DNA from: Prasinococcaceae sp. CCMP 1430
Taxonomy: Eukaryota > Prasinodermophyta > Palmophyllophyceae > Prasinococcales > Prasinococcaceae
Direction: 5' to 3'
Assembly: GCA_013416795.1 (NCBI GenBank)
Contig: RQSC01000630.1
Span: forward strand, 356,994-398,316
DNA: 41,323 bases
Below, piece by piece: positions 19,601 to 28,597 of this stretch (position 1 is its first letter; each line of letters opens with the position of its first letter). Below the pieces are notes generated by a model. That model saw nothing but the letters and a program-made list of their open reading frames with translations. It was not told where the DNA came from and searched no databases. The position numbers and the translations under genes were made by a program.

Positions 19601-20230
19601 CTGGAGCTTGAGACGCTGCGTGACAGTGTTGCGCCTCGGACTGCGGCGCTCGCCGAGGCGCGCGCGCGCCTCTCTGCTCTCGAGGCGGAGGCGAGCAGCA
19701 CAATTGCCGAGCGTGACGCCTGCAGACGCGCTCGCAGCGCCGCAGAAGGGGAGCTCGAGCGTGTGCAGGCAGAGATTGCGCGGACCGATGAACTTCTGCT
19801 GACGGCGAGGGTGGAGCAGGAGTCAGCTGCTGCAGAACGCGAGGCCGCGGAGCAGAAGCTGCGAGCGCGCAAGGAGGCTCTCACGTACACTTCTGAGCGC
19901 GTGGAGACGGCGCGGCGCATGCGCGACGCCGATTTGCGTGCGGCAGCCGCTGCTGGTGAGAGCGCCGTGGCGCTTGCAGACACCGCGGTGCCCTTGTCCG
20001 GCGAGCCTGTGACCCCCGCGCCCGCCCTGTCGGTGGCGCTGGCAGGTTCGCCCGCGGCGCGTGCCAGTGCGCTGGCAGCGGGCGCCGCCGCGAGCGCCGC
20101 GCATCAGAGCCCCGCGCTGCGCGAGCTCAGTGAGAGGCTGTCGCACTTCAAGGCGAGGCGGCTGCAGATCTGGGCAAGCCTCAACAAGACGCCCGTCTTG
20201 TCTTCAGGCACACCTCGCGCGCCGAAGTAG
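16627..20230 (+). CDS. PH - RhoGAP - long coiled-coil protein
   Basis: The ATG at 16627 opens a pleckstrin-homology-like domain (about 1-118). It begins MIKHGVVSLREETKRKGAFK and closes with the invariant-type Trp in AERDAWLAAFAKVI. A RhoGAP domain spans about 172-378, with the arginine finger in GIFRVSA (Arg210) and the family signature NKMDAKALAACLGPLLLRPP. The rest, from about 385, is heptad-rich coiled coil with a poly-Q stretch near 415, ending in a Pro/Ala-rich tail. RhoGAPs speed GTP hydrolysis by Rho/Rac GTPases; PH domains bind phosphoinositides, so this is probably a membrane-recruited regulator of actin or trafficking. One intron starts at 19399 (GTACGT). Two acceptors, ending at 19465 and 19501, are both phase 0, giving about 1178 or 1166 aa. 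Confidence 0.88.
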
Positions 20231-20831
20231 GTGGGGCGCCGTGCTCACGTGGGACGCTCCCGCCCGAATCTAGCAACGAATGCACTCCCACTGCCATGCG
20301 TGATACCACCGTCTGTAGCAGAAATTCGTACAGTCATTCCAGCAGCACGCCCGCGTCGCGGCGGCCGCGGCGGCCTCATCGTCCCACTCGGTCGGCCCAG
20401 CGCCGCTTTGCTCCCTGGCGTTCTCGCGCGGCGCGTCCCTGGTACACTGCCCGGTGCTGTTGGTAGACCCGCACGAACATGCGCTCGCGCTCCGTGCGGC
20501 CCCCCGCGCCTGCGCCCGCCTCGACGGGCGGCCTGCCGAGGGCGGCCGGCGAAGCTCCGCGCTTCCCGCGCCCTTTCGTGCGCGTTCCCCTTTGAATCTC
20601 ACTCCTGTCGGTGAAGTTTGATGTGAGCAGTCCCTCGGAAGGTGCACTGACCTTTCGCGAAGGCGGATGGGATGCAGATCAACAGAGCCGCGCGCGGGAA
20701 AGGGCCCATCCAAAACACAAAGCGCGCGCGGGTGGGCGGCGCGACACAACACGCACGTCGCGCAGCAGCGCGCCCGCGCGCGCCGGGCCGCGAGGCCGGT
20801 GGGGCGCGCCCTCCGCCCGGGGAGGGGGGAG
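20231..20831. other. Intergenic region between RhoGAP and EME1
   Basis: 601 bp between two same-strand genes, holding the 3' UTR of one and the promoter of the other. A minus-strand open frame (20270-20932) ends in a Trp/Cys-rich string, but it overlaps the EME1 start and its body is Pro/Ala/Arg-rich shadow, so I do not call it. Confidence 0.4.
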
Positions 20832-22478
20832 ATGGCGGACCCGGTGGAGGTGGTCCTTCTCACGTCGTCCGACGACGAAGAGGGTGGCGATGGCGGCGGC
20901 GGCGGGGGCGGCGGCGTGGGCGCACCGCGCACCGGCTCTGCGGCGGTTCCGCGATCGGGCGCTCCTCAGCCGGCGCGGCCGCGGTCTGTGGGCGCTCGCT
21001 CGCCCTCTCCCCCGCCAATGCCCTCGACCTCGGGCCGCGCCGCCTCCCCTCTCGAGCAGTTGGCTGCGGGGAGTGGTCGCTCTCCCACCGCGCGCCCGCG
21101 CGGCAGCAGACGGCCAGTGTTCACGTTCACCGACAGCGGTGACGACGAGGTCGACGCTCTGCTAGGGGCGACGGCGAGGCGGGGGGAGCAGCTGCGGCAA
21201 CAACGGGCACAGGCGCAGAAGCGGCCACGAGCAGTGGCTGGCGCCCCCATAAGACCATCGCGGTCGGACGACGATGAAGCGGAGCCGCAACATCTGCCGC
21301 CGCAGAATGACCACTCGCAGCCGCCGATGCAGCAGCAGAGTCAACGGCAGAGGCAGCAAGCGCTGCGGGTGGCGGAGCGCGAGCGGAAGAAGGCGGAGAA
21401 GGATGCTGAGAAGGAACGCCGCCGGCGGAGCAAGGAGATGCATCAGCACGAGTCTGGCACCAAGTCTTCCGAGGAGATCGAGCTCGTCATCGACTCGACT
21501 TTGGCGGTCACGCGCGAGGGCGCGGCCATCGTGACCCGCATGGCCGATAAGAAGTTGCGGGTGACAAATGAGTCACTGGCCGTGCCGGGGGCGGTGGTAT
21601 GGCGGCGGCGCTTCCGCCTGTACGCCGGCGATCAACTGCCGCAGGCCCATTCGCAGGCTGCCACCGACAGCCAGTCACAGCTGCCAAACTCAGAGAGCCA
21701 GTCGGAGAAGCGTCTCGCGTCGAGCAAGTACGACTTCGAGGAGCGCACCGAGCAGTGCGCGGCACTCTTGCTCGTGCTGCCGCCCGAAGAGTTCGCGCTC
21801 GCCTTGCAGGACGGCAAGCTCGCCGCGCTCGCGCGCGAAAAGCTTGCCGCGAGCGGCTGCCCGCGCGGGAGCACCGCGCACGTGGTGACACACAGCCTGG
21901 AGCCGCTGCTGCGGCAGAACGAGCAGGCGCGCTGGCGGGCGTCGACGACTGGCGCAAGACAGCCCACACAGCGCCTGCCCGATCGCGCAAGTGTGGTAGA
22001 GCATATTGCACGCGAGCATGTGCGATGCCCGGCGCTCAGCGTGCGCATGTGCCGCGACCAAACCGAGGTCGGCGAGTACGCTGAGGTGCTCACGCTCGCA
22101 CTCGCGCGCAAGCCCTTCGAGTCCGAGGCGGGCTACTTCGAGGTGTTCGCCAACAAGGCCAAGGCCAAGTCAAAGACTAGGGACACGGGCAGCCAGTCGC
22201 TCGCGCAGGATGATGCGCCGCCGTCGATGTTTACCGACGCCGTCGCGAGCGTGTCTGGCGTGGGCGCCGAGTACGCACGCGCTATCGGAAATCTGTACCC
22301 ATCCTTCCGAGCTCTACGGGACGCGTACGGTCGGCAAGGCCAGGCCGCCACGTCGGAGATCAACCCAGCAAAGGATCTGGCGAGCGGCATGGGACCCAAC
22401 AGGCGATTCGGCACCGAGAGGTCGGGCAAGCTCATGCGGCTGCTGTGCTCTGACGATCCAGATGCGTCGTTTGCGTAG
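20832..22478 (+). CDS. EME1: Crossover junction endonuclease subunit EME1 (Mms4-like)
   Basis: 548 aa from the ATG at 20832 (MADPVEVVLLTSSDDEEGG); the frame is open upstream but not protein-like. The N-terminus is disordered and carries VEVVLLTSSDDEE, a hydrophobic core followed by Ser/Asp/Glu, as in SUMO-interacting motifs. A Lys/Arg/Glu-rich helix (about 175-210) precedes an ERCC4-type nuclease fold starting at EIELVIDSTLAV (about 215). Conserved-looking stretches include FEERTEQCAALLLVLPPEEF, MCRDQTEVGEYAEVLTLALA and a C-terminal helical region (VSGVGAEYARAIGNLYPSFR). The canonical ERKxxxD nuclease motif of MUS81/XPF is absent, as expected for the non-catalytic EME1/Mms4 partner. EME1 pairs with MUS81 to cut branched DNA at stalled forks and in recombination. 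MUS81 is not in this window. Confidence 0.78.
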   Translation: MADPVEVVLLTSSDDEEGGDGGGGGGGGVGAPRTGSAAVPRSGAPQPARPRSVGARSPSPPPMPSTSGRAASPLEQLAAGSGRSPTARPRGSRRPVFTFTDSGDDEVDALLGATARRGEQLRQQRAQAQKRPRAVAGAPIRPSRSDDDEAEPQHLPPQNDHSQPPMQQQSQRQRQQALRVAERERKKAEKDAEKERRRRSKEMHQHESGTKSSEEIELVIDSTLAVTREGAAIVTRMADKKLRVTNESLAVPGAVVWRRRFRLYAGDQLPQAHSQAATDSQSQLPNSESQSEKRLASSKYDFEERTEQCAALLLVLPPEEFALALQDGKLAALAREKLAASGCPRGSTAHVVTHSLEPLLRQNEQARWRASTTGARQPTQRLPDRASVVEHIAREHVRCPALSVRMCRDQTEVGEYAEVLTLALARKPFESEAGYFEVFANKAKAKSKTRDTGSQSLAQDDAPPSMFTDAVASVSGVGAEYARAIGNLYPSFRALRDAYGRQGQAATSEINPAKDLASGMGPNRRFGTERSGKLMRLLCSDDPDASFA

Positions 22479-22726
22479 TAGGCAGACCGTGCGCTTTCAT
22501 CGTGGCGGAAGCGCAGGAGCTGCTCTCGTCGACTGCTAAGGTAGCTAGCGAGTAGGTGTGGAGGCTGCGCGCGGTCTATGTTTCGTCCGCTCATTCAGAC
22601 GCCCTCACGCGCCCACACCGTTGTGTGTGCTGGACGCCGGGTAGGGGTGCCTGGAGAATGTCAATTATTATTCTTTACTTGCTGGACACGCGCACGTGAG
22701 GGCCTTCAAAGTCGGTGGGTGAGAGC

Positions 22727-25510
22727 TCACATCACCCGCTCGGTGGTTACGAGCTGCTGCTGGCCTGACCTAGCAGCGTCTTCTGGTTGGCGCATGACCA
22801 TCCCAAGATCGCCCTTTTTGCCCGAGGCCGGCCTGTGAGTGGCCGTCAGATCGGCGTAAGTGGCAAGCCCCGCTTCTCCATCGCCTGTGCGAATTGCCGC
22901 GCGCGCTTCCTGTCTGGCCTCTCTGCCAGAAGTAGAGATGAATCCCCGCAAGCTTGGGCCAGCGACTCCCGCAGGTGCCTTCGCGTCGGCCGTTTGCTTC
23001 GAAAGAGTCGTAATCTTCGCAGTGGTCCGCGGCCTCGGAGTCGGCTCCTGTTCAGAAAGCGGTTTTGCGCCGCGCTCCACCGCGGCGTCGACATCCACCG
23101 GGTCCCTGGCCTGCCCAGCAGTGCCGCCCACCTCCATGCCCGCGCTCTCCGTGGCGCTGCTGACCGCGACACTTGCCGAGACAGAGGACGCCCTCGCTGT
23201 GTTCCCCCCAAGGTCCGGGGGCTCGACAACGATGGTCTCATTTTTGGAGGCACCCCGCGTAGGTTCGACCAGCCTGGTGCCAGCACCACCAGCCGCGTCA
23301 TCGGCGTTTGCGGACGTCGCAGCGTCAGCCTCTGGCACTTCGCCAGCCTCGCGCGCGTCCGCACCCAGTTGCACCGCAGTGTTACCGAGCGGCAACTTCG
23401 TGCCTCGATCGCGATCGTCATCCACACTCTCAGTGCCCACCGAATCCGAGCCGGCTGCAGTCACGTTGAGGGCGCCGGTCGCGCTCGAAGCACCATTACC
23501 GACGCTGCGTGCAGTCACGACTGCTTCGGCTGCCCTTGCCGTGCCGATTTCAGTACTGGCGACACCTTTCGCGCCTTCCTCTGCATCTCCAAAGGCGCCT
23601 TTCGACGCGTCCAGCGAATCGGCAACCGCCTCGTGCGTATCGTCTTGTGCACTCGCGCCAATGGCTAGCCCACTCGTGCTGCTACTGTTCAAGGGCACCG
23701 ACGAAGCCACCTTGGCCTTGGCCTTGGCCTTGGCCTTGACCTTGGCCTTGGCCTGGTCAGGCTTCCCTTGGGCGTCCTCGATCACGGCTTTGCTGCCGAC
23801 CACGGCTTTGCTGCTATTTGAACCAGCGGACACCTGGATCTCGTCTGCGGTGGCATTCCCTAGCTGGTCCGAGGAGGGGACGTTCGCCTTGAAGTAGGCA
23901 CGCACGTCGGCGCCTGTCGCGCGCAAAGTGGCATCGTCGCTGCCCTCTGCTGGCAAGATTGCGTTAGCTCTGCCTGTGCCCATATCCGCAAGACTGCCTG
24001 CGGCGCTCGCGATACCCGTGTTTGTGCCTGTGCTTGTGCCCGTGCTTGTGCCCACCCTGGTGCCTCTCGAGTCCGCAGTCGCGTCTGCGCTCTTTGTGTG
24101 AGAGGTGATGAGGCCAATGGATGATGCGTTCCCGCGCAGGCGGTCCTCACCAGGACCGTTTGTTGCATTTGTTGCTGGTGCGCGTGATGCTCCCACAGAC
24201 AGAAACGCTTCGGCGCTCTTCGCAGCCCCGAGCTCTGCGGCCCTAAACCTCGCTTTCGCCGAGGCCGCGGTCTCATCTGTGTCCTTCGCCTTCCCATCAC
24301 CAGTTGCGTGCACCTCGTCCTCCAGGGCAGCAGCTGACGACGTGATTTCCTCGCCTTTGTGGCTCTCGCCCTCATCGGCGTCGTCCTCACCCTCCCCTGT
24401 TTTGCCTTCGCCCGCACCAGCGCCGTCCGCGAGCGCAGCCTGCACGCCAGCAGCTTCAACATCCTGCGATTGTTCGCTCGCGTCGCTGACCAGGGCATCG
24501 CCACCCGACGCGATGTGCTCTGACTCTGACAGCTCGAAAGCAGGGTCACTCAGCGCCTGCTCGGAACCCCCCACCACTTTGTCTGGCTGCTCGTCGTGAG
24601 CTACGCCCGTGCCGACAGGAGCTGTCGCGCCTAAGACCGCGTGGTCTTCGAAAGATGACGACGTGATGGCCTTTGTGCTCTCAGCAGTCCTGTCGGTGGG
24701 GTTGAAGGCCCCGCCTCCCCGGCTGCCGTCGTGATCCGCGCCGGCAGATGCGAGGCCGGCGCTCTCAACTGATGGCGGCAGCTCTAGCGAGTGATCTACT
24801 CCATGCACTCGCTCCAATGGCTTTTCTTCGTCCCGCGCGCCCTGGAAATCGGCGGCACGCGTGCTGTCGCCGCCCAGCTCTACCTCGCTCAGTATGGCTG
24901 CCTCAGCAGATGCGACTTCCGCGGCGTCCTGGCGGTAGGCGGATGGGTCATGATCCGCCACCTGGGCAGAATGCTGGAGGCCAATGAGTCCAGAGCGCAA
25001 ATCTTCAAAAGATGCGTCGACCGAGGCCCTCGCGCGGGCGGGCGCTGGTTGTCGCGCGAGGACCGCGGCGGCATCCGCCAGCGTGGCCTGTTCAGCGTGG
25101 GCGTCACTGCGGCCGCTGAGACCGGCCGAGCCGGTGCGGTGCCTGGAGAGGTCGATACTGGGTGCTCGCGTGGTGGCCTGGCCGGACAGGCCGAAGCGTA
25201 ACACGGCAATGAGGCCCACCAGCCCGAGCGCCGCAAGCAAGCGCACAGCGGCGCGCCTACGCGCGTTCTTCTTGGGTACGCTCGTGCTGCCAAAGCCGCC
25301 GCGGAAGCTTCCGCCGCCAGAGATCGTTGGCGAGATCAAGGTCGCAGGCGACTGCAAGCTACGACCGCCGCGGCCTCGCTCCGCCGCCGCCCGCGCCTTG
25401 GTCCCCGGCGTCCAGTCGTCCCAGGCCTCCTCGTCGCTGCCGCTGCCCCAGTCATTGCCACGCTGCGCATCGCCGCGCGCCGGGGTGCCCGTGGTCGTGG
25501 GCGTGCGCAT
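22727..25510 (-). CDS. Type II single-pass membrane protein with long glycoprotein-like domain, unknown
   Basis: 927 aa, intronless, with an ATG at 25510. A cytosolic-type head (1-85, Arg-rich near the end) is followed by a membrane anchor at about 89-107 (VRLLAALGLVGLIAVLRFGL). About 820 residues of Ala/Ser/Thr/Gly/Asp/Glu-rich sequence follow, in which I see no cysteine. Several N-glycosylation sequons lie in the lumenal part (GNASS, QLGNATAD, SNSSK, LNSSS, LNVTA, KNETI, TNATN). Low-complexity tracts include a KAKAKAKAK segment (DNA repeat at 23708-23755) and a GTSTGTSTGTNTG segment (near 24010-24055). The composition suggests a heavily glycosylated Golgi, cell-surface or scale-associated protein. 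I recognise no catalytic domain. The length of the open frame and the consistent anchor topology argue that it is real. Confidence 0.6.
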   Translation of the reverse strand: MRTPTTTGTPARGDAQRGNDWGSGSDEEAWDDWTPGTKARAAAERGRGGRSLQSPATLISPTISGGGSFRGGFGSTSVPKKNARRRAAVRLLAALGLVGLIAVLRFGLSGQATTRAPSIDLSRHRTGSAGLSGRSDAHAEQATLADAAAVLARQPAPARARASVDASFEDLRSGLIGLQHSAQVADHDPSAYRQDAAEVASAEAAILSEVELGGDSTRAADFQGARDEEKPLERVHGVDHSLELPPSVESAGLASAGADHDGSRGGGAFNPTDRTAESTKAITSSSFEDHAVLGATAPVGTGVAHDEQPDKVVGGSEQALSDPAFELSESEHIASGGDALVSDASEQSQDVEAAGVQAALADGAGAGEGKTGEGEDDADEGESHKGEEITSSAAALEDEVHATGDGKAKDTDETAASAKARFRAAELGAAKSAEAFLSVGASRAPATNATNGPGEDRLRGNASSIGLITSHTKSADATADSRGTRVGTSTGTSTGTNTGIASAAGSLADMGTGRANAILPAEGSDDATLRATGADVRAYFKANVPSSDQLGNATADEIQVSAGSNSSKAVVGSKAVIEDAQGKPDQAKAKVKAKAKAKAKVASSVPLNSSSTSGLAIGASAQDDTHEAVADSLDASKGAFGDAEEGAKGVASTEIGTARAAEAVVTARSVGNGASSATGALNVTAAGSDSVGTESVDDDRDRGTKLPLGNTAVQLGADAREAGEVPEADAATSANADDAAGGAGTRLVEPTRGASKNETIVVEPPDLGGNTARASSVSASVAVSSATESAGMEVGGTAGQARDPVDVDAAVERGAKPLSEQEPTPRPRTTAKITTLSKQTADAKAPAGVAGPSLRGFISTSGREARQEARAAIRTGDGEAGLATYADLTATHRPASGKKGDLGMVMRQPEDAARSGQQQLVTTERVM
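23708..23755. repeat. CCTTGG hexanucleotide repeat in coding sequence
   Basis: About seven units of CCTTGG (one variant, CCTTGA) on the plus strand, encoding alternating Lys-Ala in the minus-strand membrane protein. Confidence 0.85.
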
Positions 25511-26285
25511 GCCCGCGCCCGCCCCCGCGCCCGCCCCCGCCCCCGCAGGCGGCCGCCGGCGTGGAGGCGTCCTTGCCTATCCGCCCCCGCCCCCGCGCCT
25601 GCTCGCCCCCGCGCGAGCGCTCGAGTGCCCCTCGCGCCCCTCGAGTCTCCGAGGCGCATAAACAGGTGCCAGGGGGAAGAGGAGAAGGGGGTGGTGGCAG
25701 GAGAGGGAGTGGGCGAGTGAGCAAGTGGGTGGGTGGGTGAGGGGATAGGGTGGCAGAGGCGGCGCGCCGCGCGCGCGCGATCTGTTGCGCGCGGGGAACA
25801 GCACCGCCGCCGGAGGAATTCGCGGCGAGTACCGGGGCGTTGGTGGTGCACACAGGGTCGGGAACCGACGGTGCACGCCGGGCGGGTACAGTAAAATTGA
25901 ATGGCGGAAAACGTGTCCTTGGGTGCCATCATCTGCCATTACAACTTAGACCCTATCTTAAACCGCAAATCGAAGCAGGGCACGCGTGCCGCGTTGGCGC
26001 GGACACAAACAAGGCGCGCGCGGCGGCAACGAGAGCAGCGGGGGCCGCGCGGCGCGCAACAGCCCGCGCACAGCAGGCGGTGCTCCAACCGGCCATCCCC
26101 GGGCTCGCAGGGCGCGCGACCAGCGCGGCCCTAGGCGAGGGGGGGGGGAGGGAGGGGCGATAGGCGAGGGGGGGGGGAGGGAGGGGGGGAGGGGGGAGGG
26201 GAGGTTAGCGACCTGTCGTTCTCGAGAGCGACGCCACTGCTACAGTGCTCGCATTTCCCGCCTGCGCGCACGATCGGGGACGCAT
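25511..26285. promoter_or_regulatory. Divergent G-rich spacer between membrane glycoprotein-like gene and GT47
   Basis: 775 bp with strong strand asymmetry: CCCGCC-type repeats at 25511-25552, GGTGGGT-type repeats near 25676-25752, an A/T-richer part around 25890-25975, and a tandem G-rich duplication at 26132-26215. No supported gene. Confidence 0.45.
26132..26214 (+). repeat. Tandem duplicated G-run element (G-quadruplex candidate)
   Basis: Two adjacent copies beginning TAGGCGA, then ten G, then A-GGG-A-GGGG (26132-26160 and 26161-26190), followed by further G runs broken by single A to about 26214. The purine-only strand with repeated runs of three or more G can form quadruplexes. It sits 72-154 bp before the GT47 ATG. 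Confidence 0.8.
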
Positions 26286-28558
26286 ATGGCGGCGCGGCCC
26301 GATGGGGGGGCGGCGGGGGGCGCTGCGAGGAGCGAAGCGACAGTCGCTGACGGCGGCGAGCGATACCTTGCTGCCGCGCTTGGCGAGGTGGATGGGTCCG
26401 GACAAGTCGGTGGCGGCGCTTCTGATGATGCGGGTGCCGACAGCGCGTGCTGCAGCACCGGCCCGGCGAGCCCGTCCTCCACGTGCTGTGAATGGTGGCT
26501 CTTTTTATCTCCGCAAGCAATGCTACGAAGCCATCGCTACGGCTCATCCTCTCCTCTCTTCGAAAGGCGGCCGCGCGCGCGCTCCTGTTTGCTCGCGCGT
26601 GGCAGGCTGTTCTCGCCGTGGGTGGTCGGCCTCGCATGCATCTTCCTGCTGGCCATGTGGCATGAGTACCAGCGTCCCATCGCGCCGCACGATGACAACC
26701 AAGACACTGTTGGCAGCGGGGCAGATGTTGACGACGCCGGGCACGTGCCATCGGCCAGGTGGCGCGCGTACGACACTGAGGGGACCATCAGATACGTATA
26801 CATGCCAAAGTATCATTTGCTCGATCCAAGCGAATTCCGCATGTACGCGAGATGCCTCAACGACGACCCTACGCGCTTCGGAGAAGACAGGGCCATTGAT
26901 GGCCACGCGAATGGCGTGAGCGACGGCTTGAAGCACAGCGTGGATGCCCTGTTCTTGCGCACCCTCCTCGCGCGCAACGACAGCGTGCCGGCAATTCACG
27001 CAGACATCGTTATCGTGCCTGTGCTCTGGAGCCAGTCCGCGCACGGCTTCTGCGGCAGGCACCGTCACAACATGGATGACCTGATAGAAGCGCTGTTGCG
27101 CAGCCCTACGTATCTCGGCAACATGGGCACGCCGCACATCATCATCAAGGTACGGCTCACATCGTGCATCGCGTCGCAAGCGTCACGCGCATATCTGTCG
27201 GTACTGTGCCCCCCCCCCCCCCTTCTTTCGCCTGCCAATCGCGTGCACTGAGCGCTGTCGAACGCGCATACAATGCGCTATTCCCGCCTTCGTCCCCTGA
27301 CGCATTCGTGCACATGCGCGTGCGCCGTGAGTAGGATGTCTACGGCTCCTCGTTCAATGAAATGGGCGACTACCTAGCGCTACCGGGCGTGTACTTCGGG
27401 CGCTTCGAGGCGCAGAGCAGCTCGGAGTGCTGCACGGGCCTTCACTACCACTTATGCGAGGGAGATCGCACGGGGTGCTTCAGTGTTGGCTACTCGACCG
27501 TAGCCGCCGTCGAGGATGCGCGCCAGAGCAATCACACCCCGTTGCCCCTGCGCGGTGCCTCGCCCGGCGTCTGCCTAGGCCCAGACGATCTGGCCGAATT
27601 GCCGGTAGACGCCGAGTCGGCGCCCCCACTCGCGGAGCGGAAATTTCGCTACAGCACACTCTTCTCCTTCGATTCGCGCCCCTCCTTCGAGACGCGGAGG
27701 CAGATGGCGCGGGCGGTGGCGCTGGCGCGCAACGGCAGCAAGCCTGGCAATCCGCTCTCGGAGGGGCTCGTCGCGGTCTACTCGTACTGCGATGGAGGGA
27801 CGAACGGTGAACACTACAATCACGAGTACTACGTGCGCCCTAGTTCCAAATGGTGTGCTGATAATTTCCCTGGGCAGCACACGAGAGTCTCATGCAAAGA
27901 GGCGCTCCAGCTCATGCGCGACTCGGCAATGGTCGTGGCGCTGCCGGGCGACACGCCCACGAGTGACCGGCTGTGGAACGCATTTGATACGCTCACGCTG
28001 ATCGGCGTGCTGAGTGCACACATGGGCGAGTTGTTGGACGTGCTGCCGTTTCGATGGGCGGTGCCATGGGAAGACATTTTGGTGCCGATCAACCAAACAG
28101 AGTATGACTATGATCCCATCCTCGCCCCTCTCTTGGCACTCGATCGTCTGGGCACCGCCGGCATGTCGGCACGACTGAGCCTCATGCGAAAGTATCGAGA
28201 CGACGTCAGCTGGGCCAACAAGGCGACAACGCGCGTTGCTGACCACATCATCGAGGCAGCGTGGGACGCAGTGAGCCAGCAGAGCAAGTTCGACACAGGC
28301 GAGAACGTCCTCCGCAGGCGGTGCAACACCGTGCGAGCCGACCTCGGATACGTGTGGGAGAAACGGGTCGCCGTCCAGAGTAGCATCCGGCGCAAGCGCG
28401 ACAGGCTGCGACTCCAGCAAAAGGCGGCTGCTTTGCGATTCAAAGCCTATGGCGGCGGCGGCAATGGCAGCGGCGGCGGCGACGACGGCGACGGCGGCGA
28501 CGGTGGTGACGGCGGTGGCAGCGCTGCCGATGAGCAGGCCGCAGGGAGCACGGCGTGA
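26286..28558 (+). CDS. Exostosin-like glycosyltransferase (GT47 family)
   Basis: Exons are 26286-27149 and 27335-28558. The intron 27150-27334 (GTACGG...GAGTAG, phase 0, containing a C10 run) joins HIIIK to DVYGSSFNEMGDY. The product is about 695 aa. A type II signal anchor lies near residues 108-126 (FSPWVVGLACIFLLAMW), the layout of Golgi glycosyltransferases. The stem is followed by a lumenal domain with IRYVYMPKYHLLDPSEF at its start and the exostosin-type C-terminal half, with ALQLMRDSAMVVALPGDTPT, SDRLWNAFDTLTLIGVLSA and FRWAVPWEDILVPINQTEYD. GT47 enzymes transfer sugars such as glucuronate, galactose, arabinose or xylose to polysaccharides; the substrate here is unknown. The C-terminus is a Gly/Asp-rich tail. 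CYP51 follows after only 39 bp on the same strand. Confidence 0.82.
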
Positions 28559-28597
28559 TTCGCCGCCCTCTGTCGCGTGCCACAGTAAATCTACAGG

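Noticed and set aside
20270-20932. 220-aa minus-strand frame ending in a Trp/Cys-rich string
   Set aside because: Overlaps the EME1 start; the body is Pro/Arg/Ala low complexity with no domain; the Trp/Cys end arises from the antisense of a 3' UTR-like stretch.
22787-23897. Plus-strand frames antisense to the 22727-25510 gene
   Set aside because: Ser/Ala/Thr-rich mirror readings without an anchor, signal or motif; the minus frame is longer and has a coherent topology.
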